Shown here one piece after another: positions 10,540 to 22,995 of a DNA stretch of 64,000 nt. This DNA is from Lepus europaeus (Eukaryota; Chordata; Mammalia; Lagomorpha; Leporidae). The translations under genes were made by a program, and so were the position numbers. Location of the stretch: NCBI RefSeq assembly GCF_033115175.1, contig NC_084850.1, positions 102,115,439 to 102,179,438 on the forward strand. Reading direction: 5' to 3'. The notes below the pieces were generated by a model that made no database searches, was not told the origin of the DNA, and saw only the letters and a program-made list of their open reading frames with translations. The stretch's first letter is position 1. Each line of letters begins with the position of its first letter.

Positions 10540-11380
10540 CAGCTACTACAGAGTGGTTAAAAAAAATGAAATCCTGTCGTTTGCAACAAAATGGGTGCAA
10601 CTGGAAAGAATTATAGTTAGTTAAATAAGCCAGTCCCCAAAAGACAAATACCATATGTTCTCCCTGATCTGTGGTAACTAATAGAGCACTTAAAAGATAA
10701 TCTATAGGAATGAAATTGACACTTTGAGATACAATGATTTTTAATAGTAGCTGTCTTGACTGTTGAGGAAAAGTGGTTTTTTTTTTCTTCATACTATTTG
10801 TTGAGCTCTTTACTTAGTGTAGGGTTAATCTTATGAGTGTATAGTAAAATGAAAATAGATTTTTGTAAAAATTAAGAGTAGGAGGGGCTGACTTTGTTTG
10901 GGGCCAGTTCTGTGGCATAGGTTAATCCTCCACCTGCAGTGCCGGCATCCCATATGGGCACCATATGGGTTATAGTCCCAGCTGCCCCTCTTCCAATCCA
11001 GCTCTCTGCTATGGCCTGAGAAAGCAGTAGAAGATGGCGCAAGTCCTTGGACTCCTGCACTTTCGTGGGAGACCTGGAAGAAGCTCCTGGCTCCTGGCTT
11101 TAGATCGACGCAGCTCCAGCCATTGCAGCCATCTGGGGAGTGAACCAAAGGAAGGAAGACCCTCTCTCTGTCTCTCCCTCTCACTGTCTGTAACACTACT
11201 TCTCAAATAAATAAATTAAAATCTTTTAAAAAAAAGAGTGGGAATAGGAGAGGGAGGAGTAAGAAGGGTGGGAACATGGGCTGGAAGGAAGGTAGGGTGG
11301 GAAGTATCACTATGTTCCTGAATATGTATTTATGAAATACATGAAATTTATATGCCTTAATTTTTTAAAAAAGAAGCAAC
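10540..11380 (+). mobile_element. rabbit L1 3' end, split by a SINE
   Basis: 'tgcaactggaaagaattata', 'aaataagccagtccccaaaag' and 'ataccatatgttctccctga' mark the end of L1 ORF2 and 3' UTR. It resumes after the SINE at about 11233 and ends near the A-rich stretch at 11365-11375. Confidence 0.7.
10900..11232 (+). mobile_element. C-repeat SINE in L1 3' UTR
   Basis: Starts 'ggggccagttctgtggcat'. 'gcagccatctggggagtg' is followed by the tail 'ctcaaataaataaatt'. The TSD is not clear. Confidence 0.88.
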
Positions 11381-11944
11381 AGGAACAGAAGGTGGTTCCA
11401 GGCAATACCTCACAGCTGAAGAAACATTCAGAAATTCTAGAAAAGTCATAGGAGCCAGGAGACACTGTCACAATCTGACAGAGTTTGTATCAAAGACCAG
11501 AGAGGCCAGGGAACAATACTTGCAGTTAGAGGACAGGCAGACTCTAGAGCAGCTAAATGGAAGAGGAAACCATCCATAAATGTCATGGAGAGATAGATAA
11601 GGGAACAGATTCTAGGGCTGAGGGAATAAGCAGCGAAACAAGGAAGCAGGTGGTGGACCAGAGAAAATGGACTGAACTTGAGAACCAGCAGGATTATCAA
11701 ACATCTGAAGAGACCACAGTCCTTGTATTTGGAAGACAGAACAGCCAGGCAAAAAAAAGAGATAGACTTCCCCCGCCCCACCTCAACAGCCCAAAACACC
11801 AAGGAAGAGTCTATAAATCTCAGTGAACAGAAAAACAAGAAAACAGCCTGATGGCGTGGGGGATCCACCAGAGTGAAAGGAATAATTGCAGGGAGTTGAA
11901 AGAACAGCTAACAAACCAGCATACAGAGATAAGGGAGCAATGAC
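11381..11944. other. unclassified A/G-rich stretch
   Basis: Contains two overlapping open frames, 140 codons on the minus strand (11446-11868) and 89 on the plus strand (11557-11826). Neither resembles a known domain. The plus product is rich in charged residues. Biased purine composition explains the open frames better than coding does. Confidence 0.35.
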
Positions 11945-12645
11945 TGGTTCTAATATAGGGTCATCAGAAGCCATGCAGTGTCATCACAGAGATCAAAGCC
12001 ACTACATTGATGAATAATGAGAATTCAACAGACATAATGATGAGAGATAACATGATGTCAGCAGACATAGCTACGGGAACTCATGTGGGGGGAGGGGAGC
12101 GGTGTCAAAAATATTGTGCTAGAAGCTAGTACAGGGTCATTTGAAACCATGATAGGCTCTAATGAACCCAGGCACTATTCTGGGCTCCTAAGTTAGCACT
12201 CAGTCCTAGGAGACAATGAGTCATCAGCATGCACAGGTATGTGTCAGTGAATGGACTGACACCATGATGAAAACAAAATTGCTCTAGTATCGGCTAATAG
12301 CCAACCAGCAGAGTGATGAGGGCTAATGTGGGATCAACAGACACTGGACTTATTTTTCATGAAGGTCAAAGACACTGTATTTGTTGTCAAGATTAGCAGA
12401 CACAAGTGATGATGGGGGGTGGGGGTCAGTAGCCTAAAGGGAATCATAAGAACTACTATGCGCTAATGGGGTATTGGTAGACACTAGGATGATAGTTACT
12501 GTGGTGGGCTAATGGAGGGTCAGGAGAGACTGCACTTAGGCTAGAGAGTCAAGTCTACACTGTAGGGTTGGCTGGTGGGGAGCACCACGGGAGGTGATGG
12601 TAGTAAATGGAGGGTCAGCACACCTCAGTGGGAGGGGAGCTTATA
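11945..12645 (+). repeat. degenerate tandem repeat (minisatellite-like)
   Basis: A diverged motif close to 'gggctaatgnagggtca(n)cagacac' recurs at about 11949, 12128, 12315, 12465, 12508 and 12604 with variants between. It is too decayed for a fixed unit length. 'gatgatgggggg' spacers recur. Confidence 0.5.
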
Positions 12646-12761
12646 AAAGGTCATTTTCATGGGGGCAAGACAATTTCTAAAGACTCTCACCAGCTCTAGT
12701 GGGCAAGATTCCTAATATTCTCCCAGGCAGCCCAGATCCGGCTCCTGGTGTGCAAATGGGA

Positions 12762-13035
12762 ACTTTTTGTTTAGTTTACAAATTTTACTTGAGATGTCAT
12801 TTATATACATATGTATTTATATATGCATATATATGTATTTTCATAAATCTTAAGTTTACCCATTTGATGACTAATGTATACAGCCATTAACACACACTCC
12901 AATCAAGATATGGAGTATTTCCATTACCTCAGAAAGTTCCCTTCTATTTCTTCGGAGTTAATTCCCACCCCCAGAGGGATATATTTTCTGTCACTATAGA
13001 TTCCCTTCATTTAAGCCTGACATTTTCCAGAATTT
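12762..13035 (-). mobile_element. L1M fragment, antisense
   Basis: 'ttacttgagatgtcatttat', 'tcaagatatggagtatttcc' and 'tctgtcactatagattcc' match reverse-strand L1 3' sequence. Confidence 0.65.
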
Positions 13036-13341
13036 TTAAAAGATTTATTTATTTATTTGAAAAGCAGAGTGAGAGAGAAACATAAAACATCTTCCACCTG
13101 CTTGTTCACTCCCCAAATGGCCACAATGCCCAGGACTGTGCCAGGCCAAAACCAGGAGCCAGAAACTCCATCTGGGTCTTCCATGTGGGTTCAGGGACCC
13201 AAGTACCCAGGCCATCTTCTGCTGCCTTCCCAGGCACATAAGCAGGAAGCTGGATAAGAACCAGAGCAGAACCACCATTCTGATATGGGATGTTGATGTC
13301 ACAAGTAGGCTTAACCCATTGTGCCACAACACTGGCCCCAT
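13036..13341 (-). mobile_element. C-repeat SINE
   Basis: 'aaaagatttatttatttattt' lead; end 'ccacaacactggcccc'. Flanks share 'gaatttttaaa'-like sequence. Confidence 0.88.
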
Positions 13342-13580
13342 AATAGGAATTTTTAAATATCAAATTTAATTTGCTTAATGAATGAGCTAGATATTGGAAG
13401 AACTGATGTGAAAGCATCTTGGTGCATTTAAGTAATAGTAAATGAAAATAAAGACATGCTATATGAAAAATATAGAAAGCATAATATTTTTATTCAAGTA
13501 TTATAGGGCATCTGATGATTAATTCAAATACTTTGGGTCATCATGATCATGATGGGACATTCAGAAAAGAGGCAAAACAA

Positions 13581-13902
13581 TTTATCAATTGATTGATTGA
13601 TTGATTGATTGATTTAGAAAGCCAGAGTTACAGAGAGAAAGGTTTTCCATCCACTGGTTCACTCCCTAGATGTCCGCAATGATCAGGACTGGGCCAGGCT
13701 GAAGCTAGGAGCCAGGAGCTTCTTCCGGGTTTCCCACATGGGTGCAGTATCCCAAGCACTTGGGCCATCTTTTACTGCTTTCCCATGCCGTTAGCAGGGG
13801 CTGGATCAGAAACGGAGCAGCCAGGACACAAACTGGTGCCCATATGGGATGCCAGCATCACGGGCAGTGGCTTTACCCTGCTATACCACAACACTGGCCC
13901 CA
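13581..13902 (-). mobile_element. C-repeat SINE with (GATT)n head
   Basis: The usual ATTT-rich lead has become (GATT)7 at about 13584-13612. Body 'catccactggttcactcc'; end 'ccacaacactggcccc'. Confidence 0.87.
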
Positions 13903-14237
13903 CAGAAAAGTATTTAATTTAGCATCAGTTTGTTGTGGAATAGTACTACAAAATACTAAAGGTAAGGAATTTTACATGTGCTTATCAAAAAGGTGCAATA
14001 AAAACAATTATCAAAGTTGAGTTGAGAGGTTCACCATTAACAGACCCCTACTAGAGCAAACTCAGCAGGGTATTTTCCAGGTGAAGAGGAAAATGATCCT
14101 GGATGAAATACAGAAAGTAATGAAGAGCAACCAAGGTGGTAAATATGTGGATAAAATGAAATGTATGCTGCCCACATAGAGCAAAAATGATCTATGGGGA
14201 AGCATGTGTGTGACACACATATTACACATAAATCTAT
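13903..14237. other. unclassified AT-rich sequence
   Basis: About 335 bp. No feature recognised; the 79-codon minus frame at 14037-14276 shows no domain. Confidence 0.35.
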
Positions 14238-14424
14238 GTATATGGTTATCCATGGGGGATTGATTTCAAGACCCACTTGCGGATATTAAAATCCAAGGTT
14301 ACTCAAGTTGTTTATATAAAATGGCATCATATTTTCATAGAACATACACACACCATCCCATACACTTTCAATCATCTCTAGATTACTTGTAATACTTAAT
14401 ACAATATAAATAGTTGTTATACTA
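14238..14424 (-). mobile_element. Tigger-type DNA transposon fragment
   Basis: 'tccatgggggattgatttc' and 'tgtttatataaaatggcatc' are reverse-strand words of the same element seen at 35041-35731. Confidence 0.65.
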
Positions 14425-14735
14425 TGGGTTGAGTAGGACTTGTCTCCCCAAAACTCATGCAAGATGTTTAAACTCTGATGTCCAAATGATTGAAAAAATA
14501 AAAAGACAAACTATATTCATGGATGCAAAGGCTTAATGCCATTTCAAACCTTTCATATTGATGCTAATTTAAAAGACTAATAGTAATTGCTGATGACTGT
14601 GAAAAATCAAAACTTTCTGAAACTTCTCATAAGTATATGAATTAATACAATTTGGAGGGAAAATAAATACTTAATAAAGTTGAAAAACGTCCATATTGCT
14701 CACGGTCCAACTAGAATACAGAAACCCCACCAGTT
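14425..14735. mobile_element. short MaLR LTR start followed by AT-rich unclassified DNA
   Basis: 'gacttgtctccccaaaactc' (14449-14468) resembles a MaLR LTR start. The following 'acaaactatattcatggatg' may be degraded L1. Confidence 0.4.
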
Positions 14736-15041
14736 TTGTTTTTTTTTTTTTAGATTTATTTTATTTATTTTAAAGACAGAGTTACAGAGAAAGGTAGATA
14801 CAGAGAGAGAAGTCTTCCATCTGCTGGTTCACTCCCCAGATGGCTGATCTGAAGCCAGGAGCCAGGAGCTTCTTCCAGGTCTCCCACATGGGTGCAGGGG
14901 CCCAAGCACTTGGGCGATCTTCTACTGCTTTCCCAGGCCATAGCAGAGAGCTGGATTGGAAGGGGAGCAGCTGGGACTAGAACCATGGGATGTTGGCGCT
15001 TCAGGCCAGGGCTTTAACCCGCTGTGCCACAGCGCCGACCC
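14736..15041 (-). mobile_element. C-repeat SINE
   Basis: T12 lead, 'ttaaagacagagttacagag', internal deletion after 'ccccagatggc', end 'ccacagcgccgacccc'. Confidence 0.9.
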
Positions 15042-15599
15042 CATCAGTTGTTTTTAAAGAGGAAACATATTATAATTTGCAACCACTTATAAAGTTATTA
15101 ACCACATAACTGAAGAGCAAAAAAGAGGCAATTCAAGTTCTCGGGGAGGTAGCAGCTTGAGAAAGAAGCTGGCCTAGGACAGTAACAGGGACGAAGGTGG
15201 AAATAGTGAAAATTAGAGGGGTAGAGGAAGGCTCCCATGGGGCTGGGATCCACACCTCTAAAGAGGTGCACTACCCAGCTGATGCTTGTGTCTCCAAGGG
15301 GAGTGAGCTCCTTCTGCAAATGCTGGAAAATTGCAAACTGGACTAAACTGCTGCTACAATAAGGAACTGCTGCTGCCCGCGTGAAGAGGCAGTGCTGGCA
15401 GACACCCAGAGGAACAGAAAGCTAATATGAAGGGGCAAAGGGAAAGGAAGCAAGTCCCTTCCTTTTCTGGCTCCAAAGGTTCTATCAAGTATTTCATATT
15501 GGCAAGGCCCAAGAGGAAGCAGCTGGAAAGGCTTAAATCTGGTTTGAAGAGCCAAAAAGTGCACTGGAAGGATGGGTTTGGAGCTTATTCACTGGCACA
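15042..15599. other. unclassified sequence
   Basis: No recognised repeat or exon. Several short frames on both strands (73 codons or fewer) lack domain features. Confidence 0.35.
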
Positions 15600-16250
15600 C
15601 TGCCTACACCCATGGACCCAGAAATTCCACTTCTAGGTTTAGACGCTAAATACAGAAACAACACAGTGTCTTGCACTAGGGGAATGGAGCGGTAAATGAA
15701 CAAACCTAATTTGTATTTGAGAAAAATCTTGGAAAAGTAACATCGCATGAAAAAAGGCAAGCTATGGAACATTATGGTGTGATGGCATTTATGTAACAAT
15801 TTTAAGACAATATAGCATTATTTATTGTAGACTTCATACTACACAAAAAAATCTCATAGTACATTAAAATTCTAAATGTTAAAGGAAAGATTTCACCTTA
15901 CAGGAAAATGCAGGGGAATATGATCTCCTTGAGACTGACAATACTAAAACATAGAACTTCTGCTGAAGAGAAGAAACAACAAAATTAAAGAACCAGCCCC
16001 AGCCCAGGAGAAGATACCTGCGAAGCATATGACTGAAAGAAGATTTTCATATTCTCCGATATTAAACAATAACAGCATTTCAACTAAGAAGTAAAGGATG
16101 AACAGCCCAGTAGAAAACCATGAGCACCGGATGTGAACTGTCAATATCAGGAAGCAAAAACCCAAATGGCTCATCAACAAATAAGATGTTCAATCTCCCC
16201 ACTAATTGGGTAAGTACACATGAAAACAACAATGAGCTATCCCCTAAGGG
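15600..16250 (+). mobile_element. L1M 3' ORF2 fragments
   Basis: 'gacccagaaattccacttct' (15616) and 'ggagaagatacctgcgaagc' (16007) are sense L1 ORF2 3'-end words. Frames are broken throughout. Confidence 0.6.
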
Positions 16251-16330
16251 CACAAGGACATGCCACAGGAATACAGGTGCCCTGGTGACCAGATCCCCCA
16301 AGACACTCGATCCACTGGGGAAGGGAGAGT

Positions 16331-17471
<1,141 letters not shown>

Positions 17472-17539
17472 CTTTGAAAGCAAATGACAACATGTTAGCA
17501 TGTCACGCTACTACGTAAAATCTCAAACAGCTTCCCCGT

Positions 17540-18030
17540 TACAGGATAAAGTCAAACTCCTTAAAATGCTACATCATTTGGCCCCCTGCTACCTCTATGA
17601 TATCACCTCTTAACATTCTCACCCTCTCTCATCATCCCCTGTCGCTAGTCCTAGGACATGTGACTCAGACTGGGGTTGGGCACTTCCGGCTCTCCCTGGT
17701 CAGATATTCACAGCTCACATGACTCTGAGTGTCTCACTTCACTGATGCTTGTGCATTCACGTTAACCTCACCAAAGCATCTTCCTTGGCCAAACTCCACA
17801 TCTCTGCCTGTCCTTCTTACCTTGCCATGATTTGGTTTGCACACCAAACCTATTACATATTTGTTGGTTTCTGATCATTTCCCCCTCTGCAGGTTGCAAG
17901 CTCCAAGAGAATGGAGATATTATTTTATTCATTGCTGGATCCCCACACCTAGAATGTGACCAGCAGAGAGTGGATATTTATTTAAAGTTTGCTGGATGAC
18001 TACAGGAATGTGTGAATGAATGCTTGGCAA
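17540..18030 (+). mobile_element. L2 (LINE-2) 3' fragment
   Basis: 'gcaagctccaagagaatggag', 'ttcattgctggatccccacac' and 'agtggatatttatttaaag' follow the L2 3' end order. It lies in the intron of the KRAB-ZNF gene, on the opposite strand. Confidence 0.75.
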
Positions 18031-18126
18031 CACAAGTCACCCGAGGCAATTAGAGGCCAGAATGAATGTCTAAGACAAAGCAGAGATAAGTAAGAGCGGT
18101 AAATAACTTCATAAACATCAAGATAA

Positions 18127-20370
18127 GGTGTTGCTGTGCGGGTTTCGAGGGAAGGTTAGTGGGTGGCTTGCACCTGCTGAGACAGCCCCTCAAGGACGAT
18201 GGCGGAGGGAGACAGTTGCAGCACCAACCTGTTGTCTACAGAGATTGCAAGGGTGGAAGAGCAGCTGCAAGGAAGGGCAGAAGCGATGCTGATGGCCAGT
18301 AAAGTCCTCTGTTGGGAAAGAGCCTGGTTTCCACCTGCCGTCATAGGTGTGGTTTCTTTGGTGTTTCTGATCATCTACCATCTCGGTCCATCTGTTCTGT
18401 CTGGTGTTTCCTGATTTTGCTATGTGTTTGTGCTTGACTGACTGCCTTGTTCCCATTCTAGCACCTAGAATTTTTGGTTCTAATCAAGGGGCCACTGAGC
18501 AACAACAGAGTCCAGGAAATGTGCAGCTACGTAGTGAAAACTCGATGGAGAGCTGGGGGCTGGTGCAAACGCCTCTTTACACTAAGGGAAGAAAAGTGTA
18601 AAATCTACTTCGTGACCATGATCATTTCTCTTGCTGTGGCTGCTTGGGTGGGACAGCAAGTCCACAACCTGCTTCTCACCTGCCTCATAGTGACTTCCAC
18701 TGTTGCTTCCTGGACTGAACTAATATGGAATCATTTCAAAGTACACCGGGAGAGCCAAAAGGGAGATAAACAAGCTTCTCAAACAAAAGGAAAAGCAAAA
18801 TGAACAATGCACCTGCTCTGTTTAAAGGAGGATGTGCTGTCCCTGGAAACCATTTCTCCTTTGCTATCTGGATAATAAAATGTTACAGAAGTCCATCTTT
18901 GCTCTTTCTCACTCTACCCTTAGTTAATGAAAAGTCAGACTTGCCAAGTAAGGCTTTGTGTGTAGTGTCTGCTTGTTGACTATAGCTGGGTGCATTCTCA
19001 TCAATTGCCCTTAAATGCACAACTCTTTAGTGATTACGGTTTGTTTTGCTTTTTCTCACCCAGCATAACTGAATTCTTTTAGACAACTTCTTCTAAAATA
19101 AGAAAGTGGTGAACTGTACCCTTTAGTGCATTTACAGCGACTTTGGCAGTTGTCGGAGTTAGTCGTTGCTTTAGCCAACACAGGATAGTGGTCTGTGGCT
19201 ACAGGAAGCCATCTGCGTCCACAGTCTGCTTAAAATACCGCCTGCCTTTCTGACTGCAGAGACCAGTTAGGGGCCATTCCTCATTCTATTTCTTTACCGT
19301 GGGAGAAGAATCCCCATGGAATAAAATGAAACTAATTCCAGGCTTAGCCTGTGCAGGTTTCTCCCATGTGAAAACCTTAGCAATTTATGGGAAACACTGA
19401 CCCTTCTTCCCAAAATGGGGGTGTGTGACAGGCTCAGATATCCTGTCCCTTTGCACTTACGCTTCAAGCTAGTAAATCTTCAAAGGCTTTTTTTGTTACA
19501 GCAGATTTCCAAGAGATTATATTCAGGATGTTTAGCATCCTCTTTATTTCTGACTTGCTGCTGACTTGTAAAGTACACAGCAGGTTGAGACTCATGTCTA
19601 TGACCTTTACTTGGAGACGAGCCAATAAAGGACAAAAGTCTTCCTATGTTTAGTCAAGATTCGTTTCAGTAGAAAATGATCTTATCCTGCTAATTCCTGA
19701 GACCAGAATAAATCTCTAAAGGGAAGCTTCAAAATTCCCACGGCAAATACTGGCCAGATTCCGGTCCCCATGGGTCTGGCATAGGAGTCTGCTTGTGTCT
19801 GACGTTCTTTCCTAGGTATTGCTGTGAAAAAATTCAAGAGCTGTGGGTGACCCCTGTTCTACATAGGTGTTGTAACTCTTTGGGAAGTTTCTTACAATCC
19901 TTCTTTCCCTCTTGGTATCTTGAAGTTTACAGTCATTGACATCTGTAGGAACAAACCTCTAAGGGCCAAAAATGTGAAATATTTGGGAGCAGTTCTTCAA
20001 CTGATGAACTAGCTGTAACACAGCTTTGTGAATTCATGGCACTAATGTTGCAAAACCTGTACCTTGTGGTATATCTGTCCCTAAACAGGTATTGCTCCCT
20101 CTCTTTCAATTCTGCTGTGGACAGTGGCTCCCATTGTAGCACGTGTGTTGTTTTTTAATGCTTTGTATGAGCACTACCTGAACTTTACATGTGTTTCCTC
20201 CTTGTTAATAAGCCTGTCTTCCTATGCAGATTTTTTTTGTGAATACACAATCTACCAGTTAACTACTTTTTCAGTTTTAATCCTGTATTATTTCTTCCAC
20301 TTTGTTTAAGTAAAAGGAGGAAAACAAAACCAAAAAAAAAAAAACAGCAAAGCTGGAATCTCGAAAAAAA
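18127..20370 (+). pseudogene. ARL6IP1: ARL6IP1 processed pseudogene
   Basis: The spliced cDNA copy starts with 5' UTR sequence and an ATG at 18199. It opens MAEGDSCSTNLLSTE and continues through KVLCWERAWFPPA and a hydrophobic hairpin segment. The parent is an ER membrane-shaping protein of about 203 residues. A TGA (about 18412) stops the first frame where Cys is expected. Later parts move frames: LVPILAPRIFGSN near 18450, then KRLFTLREEK and WVGQQVHNLLLT in the third frame up to 18803. A long 3' UTR copy follows to an A-run at 20363-20370. The flanking 10-bp TSD 'atcaagataa' (18117-18126 and 20371-20380) proves retrotransposition. It lies antisense inside the KRAB-ZNF intron. No function is expected. 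Confidence 0.93.
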
Positions 20371-20395
20371 ATCAAGATAAAAGAAGAGAGCGCTG

Positions 20396-20704
20396 GGCTG
20401 GTGCTGTGGCTCACTTGGTTAATCCCCCACCTGCAGAGCCGGCATCCCATATGGGCACCGGGTTCTAGTTCCGGTTGCTCCTCTTGCAGTCCAGCTCTCT
20501 GCTCTGGCCCGGGAAGGCAGTGGAGGATGGGCGCCTGCACCCGCATGGGAGACCAGGAGGAAGCACCTGGCTCCTGGCTTCGGATCAGCGCAGTGCACTG
20601 GCCATAGCGGCCATTTGGGGGGGTGAACCAATGGAAAGGAAGACCTTTCTCTCTGTCTCTCTCTCACTGTCTAACTCTGCCTGTCAAAAAAAATAATAAT
20701 AATA
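20396..20704 (+). mobile_element. C-repeat SINE
   Basis: GC-rich type beginning 'ggctggtgctgtggctcac'; tail 'ctgcctgtcaaaaaaaat' plus (AAT)n. Imperfect flanking repeat around 'agaagagag'. It lies just 3' of the ARL6IP1 TSD. Confidence 0.92.
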
Positions 20705-20912
20705 GAAGAAGAGAGAGCACTGAAGTGTGAGCATGGCACTGGGATGTGTGATCCAGGCATGTAAAGTGCGTAGACCTTCTATTCTCATGCTCAAAGAGCT
20801 AGGGCCTCTAAAAAGAGATGCACAGAAAATACTGCACAAGGATAACTTTTGACTTGGATTCCGGGGATTTTATTTCCCCCATTTTCCACATGTCTGGTTC
20901 TTGCTCACTCAC
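20705..20912. other. intron of KRAB-ZNF gene
   Basis: Unique sequence between a SINE and the KRAB-B donor; nothing recognised. Confidence 0.5.
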
Positions 20913-21008
20913 CTGGATAACCATGACCTGAGGACTCCTCTTCTATTATCCACAGCTCTTCTCCTCGCTCCAACTTGAAGATCATCTCTGGTTTGGCCAT
21001 GCAGAGGC
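20913..21008 (-). CDS. KRAB-B exon of zinc-finger gene
   Basis: This 96-nt exon has canonical ends: acceptor 'tttcccaaacag' at 21009 and donor 'gtgagtgag' starting at 20912. In phase with KRAB-A it reads GLCMAKPEMIFKLERGEELW then IIEEESSGHGYP, with the KP(E)xIFKLExGEExW core that defines a KRAB-B box. In KRAB-ZNF repressors this box strengthens binding to the co-repressor TRIM28 (KAP1). The length matches the usual KRAB-B exon, and no lesion is seen. Confidence 0.92.
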
Positions 21009-21296
21009 CTGTTTGGGAAATGGCACAGGACGTGGGCCAAGCTGTCTGAGTTAAGGGCCTCTGATGGAGGAGGAAGGTGCATCTTCATGAGCTGCACAAG
21101 GAAGGGGGCCCATTGAAACCTTTCATCGGGGAAGTCAGAGCACACGCATTCTTCCCGCTGCCCTAAACTCCTCAGGCGTCTGTGACCTCTGAACCTGAAA
21201 CTCAAACATCACAAAGCTTTCCAGAGGCTGCACACGGTCCAGCAACCAAGAAAGGAAACACACGCTCCCAGGAATTACAGAGACACTCATTCTCAC

Positions 21297-21423
21297 CCAC
21301 AGATGCCAGGTTGCTGTAGGTGTCCAGCATCACATCCCTGTGCATGGTCCTCTGAGCAGGATCCAGTCTGTGCCACTCCTGTCTGGTGAAATCCACAGCC
21401 ACATCTTCAAAGGACACAGAAGC
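21297..21423 (-). CDS. KRAB-A exon of zinc-finger gene
   Basis: This 127-nt exon is the standard KRAB-A length. It has acceptor 'ttgttgttacag' at 21424-21425 and donor 'gtgaga' at 21296. It encodes [20 protein letters not shown] followed by [19 protein letters not shown] and ASV. The DV and MLE/YSNL-type motifs needed for TRIM28 recruitment are present, although MLD replaces the commoner MLE. It ends in phase 1, matching the KRAB-B exon. The upstream exon with the start codon is not identifiable in the window. Confidence 0.94.
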
Positions 21424-21944
21424 CTGTAACAACAATCTGCAATGATCAGAAGGGGATGCGTGGAAAAGATGAGTGGCAACTAATCCCCTGGATGGAGCTC
21501 TGTTGACAGTTGATGAGAAAGAGCCACACGAGATAACCCACTCTGTGTCTTGCTTGGTATTATATTTTCTGGTGAAAGGAAACCTCCAAAATCCCCCCCA
21601 CTGTGCTAATTTGTTAATTCATGAAGAAAAGACTGCTGAGTTAAGACTATGCGCTACACCTGTGCAAGTTGCTGGGGAAACAAGAATGAGGAAGCTACGG
21701 GTGTCTGCTCTCAAGGACCTCACTCACAGGAGCGATGCTAGACACCGGACAGGAGCATTGGGACTGAATTTCACAAGGGAAGAAACTGACTTCCATTTGG
21801 TGTTATCAGACTGCACCTCACTGGGGAAGTAGCACTTGAATCCTTAAACAAAAATACTGTTTTCTCATGACTATGAGGTGACAGCGTGAGAAAAGGCAAG
21901 ACATGAAACATACATGATGAGTTCATGAAACTACATACAGGGGT
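21424..21944. other. upstream intron or 5' flank of KRAB-ZNF gene
   Basis: About 520 bp. 'gctggggaaacaagaatgagg' near 21671 hints at an old interspersed repeat. I see no first exon. Confidence 0.4.
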
Positions 21945-22036
21945 ACTCCAAAAGGTGCATGGAAAATAGAATTAAAACATAACTTTGGGTGTAGGCGTAT
22001 GGTGTAAGTCACTACTTGGGATACCCATATCCTAAA
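21945..22036 (+). mobile_element. mariner-like end plus SINE fragment
   Basis: 'ggtactccaaaaggtgcatgg' (mariner-like terminal word) runs into 'ttgggtgtaggcgtatggtg', which looks like a 50-bp old C-repeat SINE head. Confidence 0.5.
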
Positions 22037-22324
22037 GGTTCATTTCTAAAGAAAGATCAACAAAATCGATAAACATCTAGCCAGACCAACAGAGGACAAA
22101 AATACACAAACTATCAATATCAGAAGTGATAAGAGAAAATATCACTATATATCCCATAGACATTAAAAATGAGAAAACAGAATGAATACCATCATCCACA
22201 TAAATTCAGCAACTTACATGAAATGAACTAATTCCAAGAAATGCAAAACAAATGCCAAAATTCACTCAGGGAGAAGTAGGTAACTTAAAAGAACATCTGT
22301 TAAGGAAACTAAATTTGTAGTTTC
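22037..22324 (+). mobile_element. L1M ORF2 fragment (part 1)
   Basis: 'gatcaacaaaatcgataaac' and 'catctagccagaccaacagag' are sense L1 ORF2 words. It continues at 23050. Confidence 0.78.
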
Positions 22325-22646
22325 AGGGGCTGGTGTTTTGGGGTAGCTGGAGAAGCTACTGCTTGCAAAGCCAGCATGCCATATCAGAATTCCAGTTCAA
22401 GTCCCAGCTTCTCTATTTCTGATCTGGTTCCCTATTAACATGCCTGGGAAACCATCAAATGATGGCCCAAGTCCTTGGGATCCTGTCACCCACAACGGAG
22501 ACTTGGATGGCGTTCCAGGCTCTTGACTTCAGCCTGTCACACCTCTGGCCACTGTAGCAATTTAGGGAGTGAACCTGCGAATAGATGATAATCTCTCTCC
22601 CTCTCTCTCCCTCTCTCCCTCCTTTCAAATAAATAGATCTTTTTTT
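22325..22646 (+). mobile_element. C-repeat SINE
   Basis: 'caggggctggtgttttgggg' head; tail 'ctttcaaataaatagatc'. Its left flank 'aaatttgtagttt' (22312-22324) recurs at 23044-23056, outside the next SINE, which makes that next SINE a later, nested insertion. Confidence 0.88.
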
Positions 22647-22663
22647 AAAAGATAAGCAAATTT

Positions 22664-22995
22664 GGGGCTGGCACCCTGGCACAGTAGGTTAATCCTCTGC
22701 CTGCGGTGCCAGCATCCCATATGGGTGCCAGTTCTAGTCCTGGCTGCCCCTCTTCCAATATAGCTCTCTGCTATGGCCTGGGAAAGCAGAAGATGGCCCA
22801 AGTGCTTGGGCTCCTGCACCCGCATGGGAGACCAAGAAGATGAACCTGGCACCTGGCTCCTGGCTTCAGATTGGTGCAGCTCCAGCTGTTGTGGCCATCT
22901 GGGGAGTGAATCAATGGAAGGAAGACCTTTCTCTCTGTTTCTCCCTCTCACTGTAACTCTACCTTTCAAATAAATAAATAAAAATCTTTTAAAAA
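22664..22995 (+). mobile_element. C-repeat SINE with candidate 3' transduction
   Basis: TSD 'aaaagataagcaaattt' (22647-22663 and 23033-23049). Between the SINE's own tail ('aaataaataaataaaaatc') and the right TSD lie about 37 bp that are not SINE (22996-23032, 'tggaaaattgaattaaaac') followed by a second A-run. Confidence 0.92.

Noticed and set aside
11446-11868. 140-codon minus-strand frame as a gene
   Set aside because: It lies in purine-biased sequence with an overlapping open frame on the other strand, no domain and no exon signals.
18474-18803. 109-codon frame as an independent membrane protein
   Set aside because: It is the C-terminal part of the frameshifted ARL6IP1 retrocopy.
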